Virus record (IMG/VR): IMGVR_UViG_3300033182_000613
Location: 1 to 33,414 of that record
Length of the DNA stretch: 33,414 bases
Reading direction: 5' to 3' (one strand)
From: a virus
The position numbers were made by a program, and so were the translations under genes. Under the pieces are notes generated by a model. The model had not been told where the DNA came from and did not search any database. It saw nothing but the letters and a program-made list of their open reading frames with translations. Below, one piece after another: positions 32,980 to 33,414 of the stretch (position 1 is its first letter; each line of letters opens with the position of its first letter).

Positions 32980-33407
32980 ATTAATTGATCTATTAGTTGA
33001 AATATAGTTTCTAACTTGTTTAAGTTAGTCTTTTTATTTAAGGTGTTTTGTAATCCGTAGTGTAAAGGTTTGGGCCATTTACTAAATGACACCCAAGCAT
33101 ATCCATCATGTTCATTGTTTAAGACAGGCATAAACTCTTCCTTAATTATACAAAGATACGTATGAAAAAGGAACTGCGCATCGTTAGAAACAAAGGTCTC
33201 TAACGGTAATGTTTTCTTGATTTCAACATCGCCGATCTCTTCAGAGATTTCACGCTTCAGTCCTTCCCAAGGAGTTTCGCATCCTTCGTTAGTACCGCCT
33301 ACAAGTCCCCATAGATTCTTATGCTTGCCACCTACGCGATGCAAGAAAAGGAAACGTTTTGTGTCAAGTGCATAGAAGAGAGCACCACTACAGATTATCT
33401 TATCCAT
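32976..33407 (-). CDS. NUDIX hydrolase
   Basis: This 143-residue protein has a perfect NUDIX box: G38-x5-E44-x7-REISEEIG (to G59), the Mg-binding loop that hydrolyses nucleoside diphosphates linked to another moiety. The N-terminal strands (IICSGALFYALD, FLFLHRVGG, WGLVGG) are typical. The length is that of a minimal NUDIX enzyme. Possible substrates include oxidised or excess nucleotides, ADP-ribose and NAD derivatives; the sequence does not choose. It is the first complete gene of the minus-strand run, with its ATG near the window's right edge; any promoter lies outside. It is coupled to the cupin-like gene by ATGA. Confidence 0.88.
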   Translation of the reverse strand: MDKIICSGALFYALDTKRFLFLHRVGGKHKNLWGLVGGTNEGCETPWEGLKREISEEIGDVEIKKTLPLETFVSNDAQFLFHTYLCIIKEEFMPVLNNEHDGYAWVSFSKWPKPLHYGLQNTLNKKTNLNKLETIFQLIDQLI

Positions 33408-33414
33408 ACAAATA

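Noticed and set aside
1-33414. tRNA genes, CRISPR arrays, integrase, attachment sites, insertion sequences
   Set aside because: The gaps between genes are all under about 75 bases and hold no cloverleaf, spaced repeats or terminal inverted repeats; no recombinase or transposase motif occurs in any reading frame checked.

Overview
The window reads as part of the genome of a tailed phage of the T4-like marine myovirus type, most likely infecting cyanobacteria or SAR11-like bacteria. It is AT-rich and packed with overlapping genes (TAATG, ATGA and TAAATG junctions). It carries T4-late-promoter-like octamers, very large virion proteins with the SLDPGWGP/DGIG/NGNxSYG block that I associate with marine T4-like phages, a tail-fibre array, and a cargo block of metabolic or modifying enzymes. 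No tRNA, rRNA, CRISPR array, integrase, transposase or attachment site was seen. No gap between genes reaches 300 bases.

Layout. (A) 1-704: the end of a small virion-type protein and a conserved small protein. (B) 717-15211: two tandem, paralogous giant virion proteins (1983 and 2831 residues). Each has seven W/Y-rich CBM5/12-like repeats, a beta-helix region, a central conserved block, a BNR-like beta-propeller and a shared C-terminal domain. The first also has a cupredoxin-like domain; the second has eight copies of a roughly 138-residue helical repeat. (C) 15227-20341: a tail-fibre/adhesin array holding a small virion protein, an S74-chaperone fibre, a LamG-like fibre, a glycine-rich fibre and a kelch-like fibre whose C-terminal domain is paralogous to the one before it. 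(D) 20388-21846: two unrecognised proteins, followed by a perfect 16-bp hairpin terminator with a sigma70-like promoter embedded in it. (E) 21920-28641: a cargo block of a U32-type TIM barrel fused to a methyltransferase, a flavin-dependent tryptophan-halogenase-like protein, a 2OG-Fe(II) oxygenase, two paralogous beta-rich proteins separated by an unknown ORF, a prolyl-4-hydroxylase-like oxygenase, a J-domain protein and a small basic protein. (F) 28674-32361: after a late-type promoter, two virion proteins with cupredoxin-like domains flank a subtilisin-like protease. (G) 32350-33407, minus strand: a NUDIX hydrolase, a cupin-like protein and a small unknown protein, convergent with F.

Interpretation. 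Blocks A-C and F build the virion, probably baseplate-attached fibres and receptor-binding parts, and are likely expressed late. Block E has its own promoter-like and terminator elements on the left and a late promoter on the right, so it looks like a self-contained insertion (moron) coding for chemical tailoring: hydroxylation, halogenation and methylation of an unknown substrate. Block G looks like an oppositely transcribed set of small accessory enzymes.

The most notable signals are the tailoring cassette with its U32-methyltransferase fusion, the three copper-site-like motifs (His...Cys-x2-His-x2-Met) in three virion proteins, the CxRD repeat expansion in the second giant protein, and the overlapping terminator/promoter.
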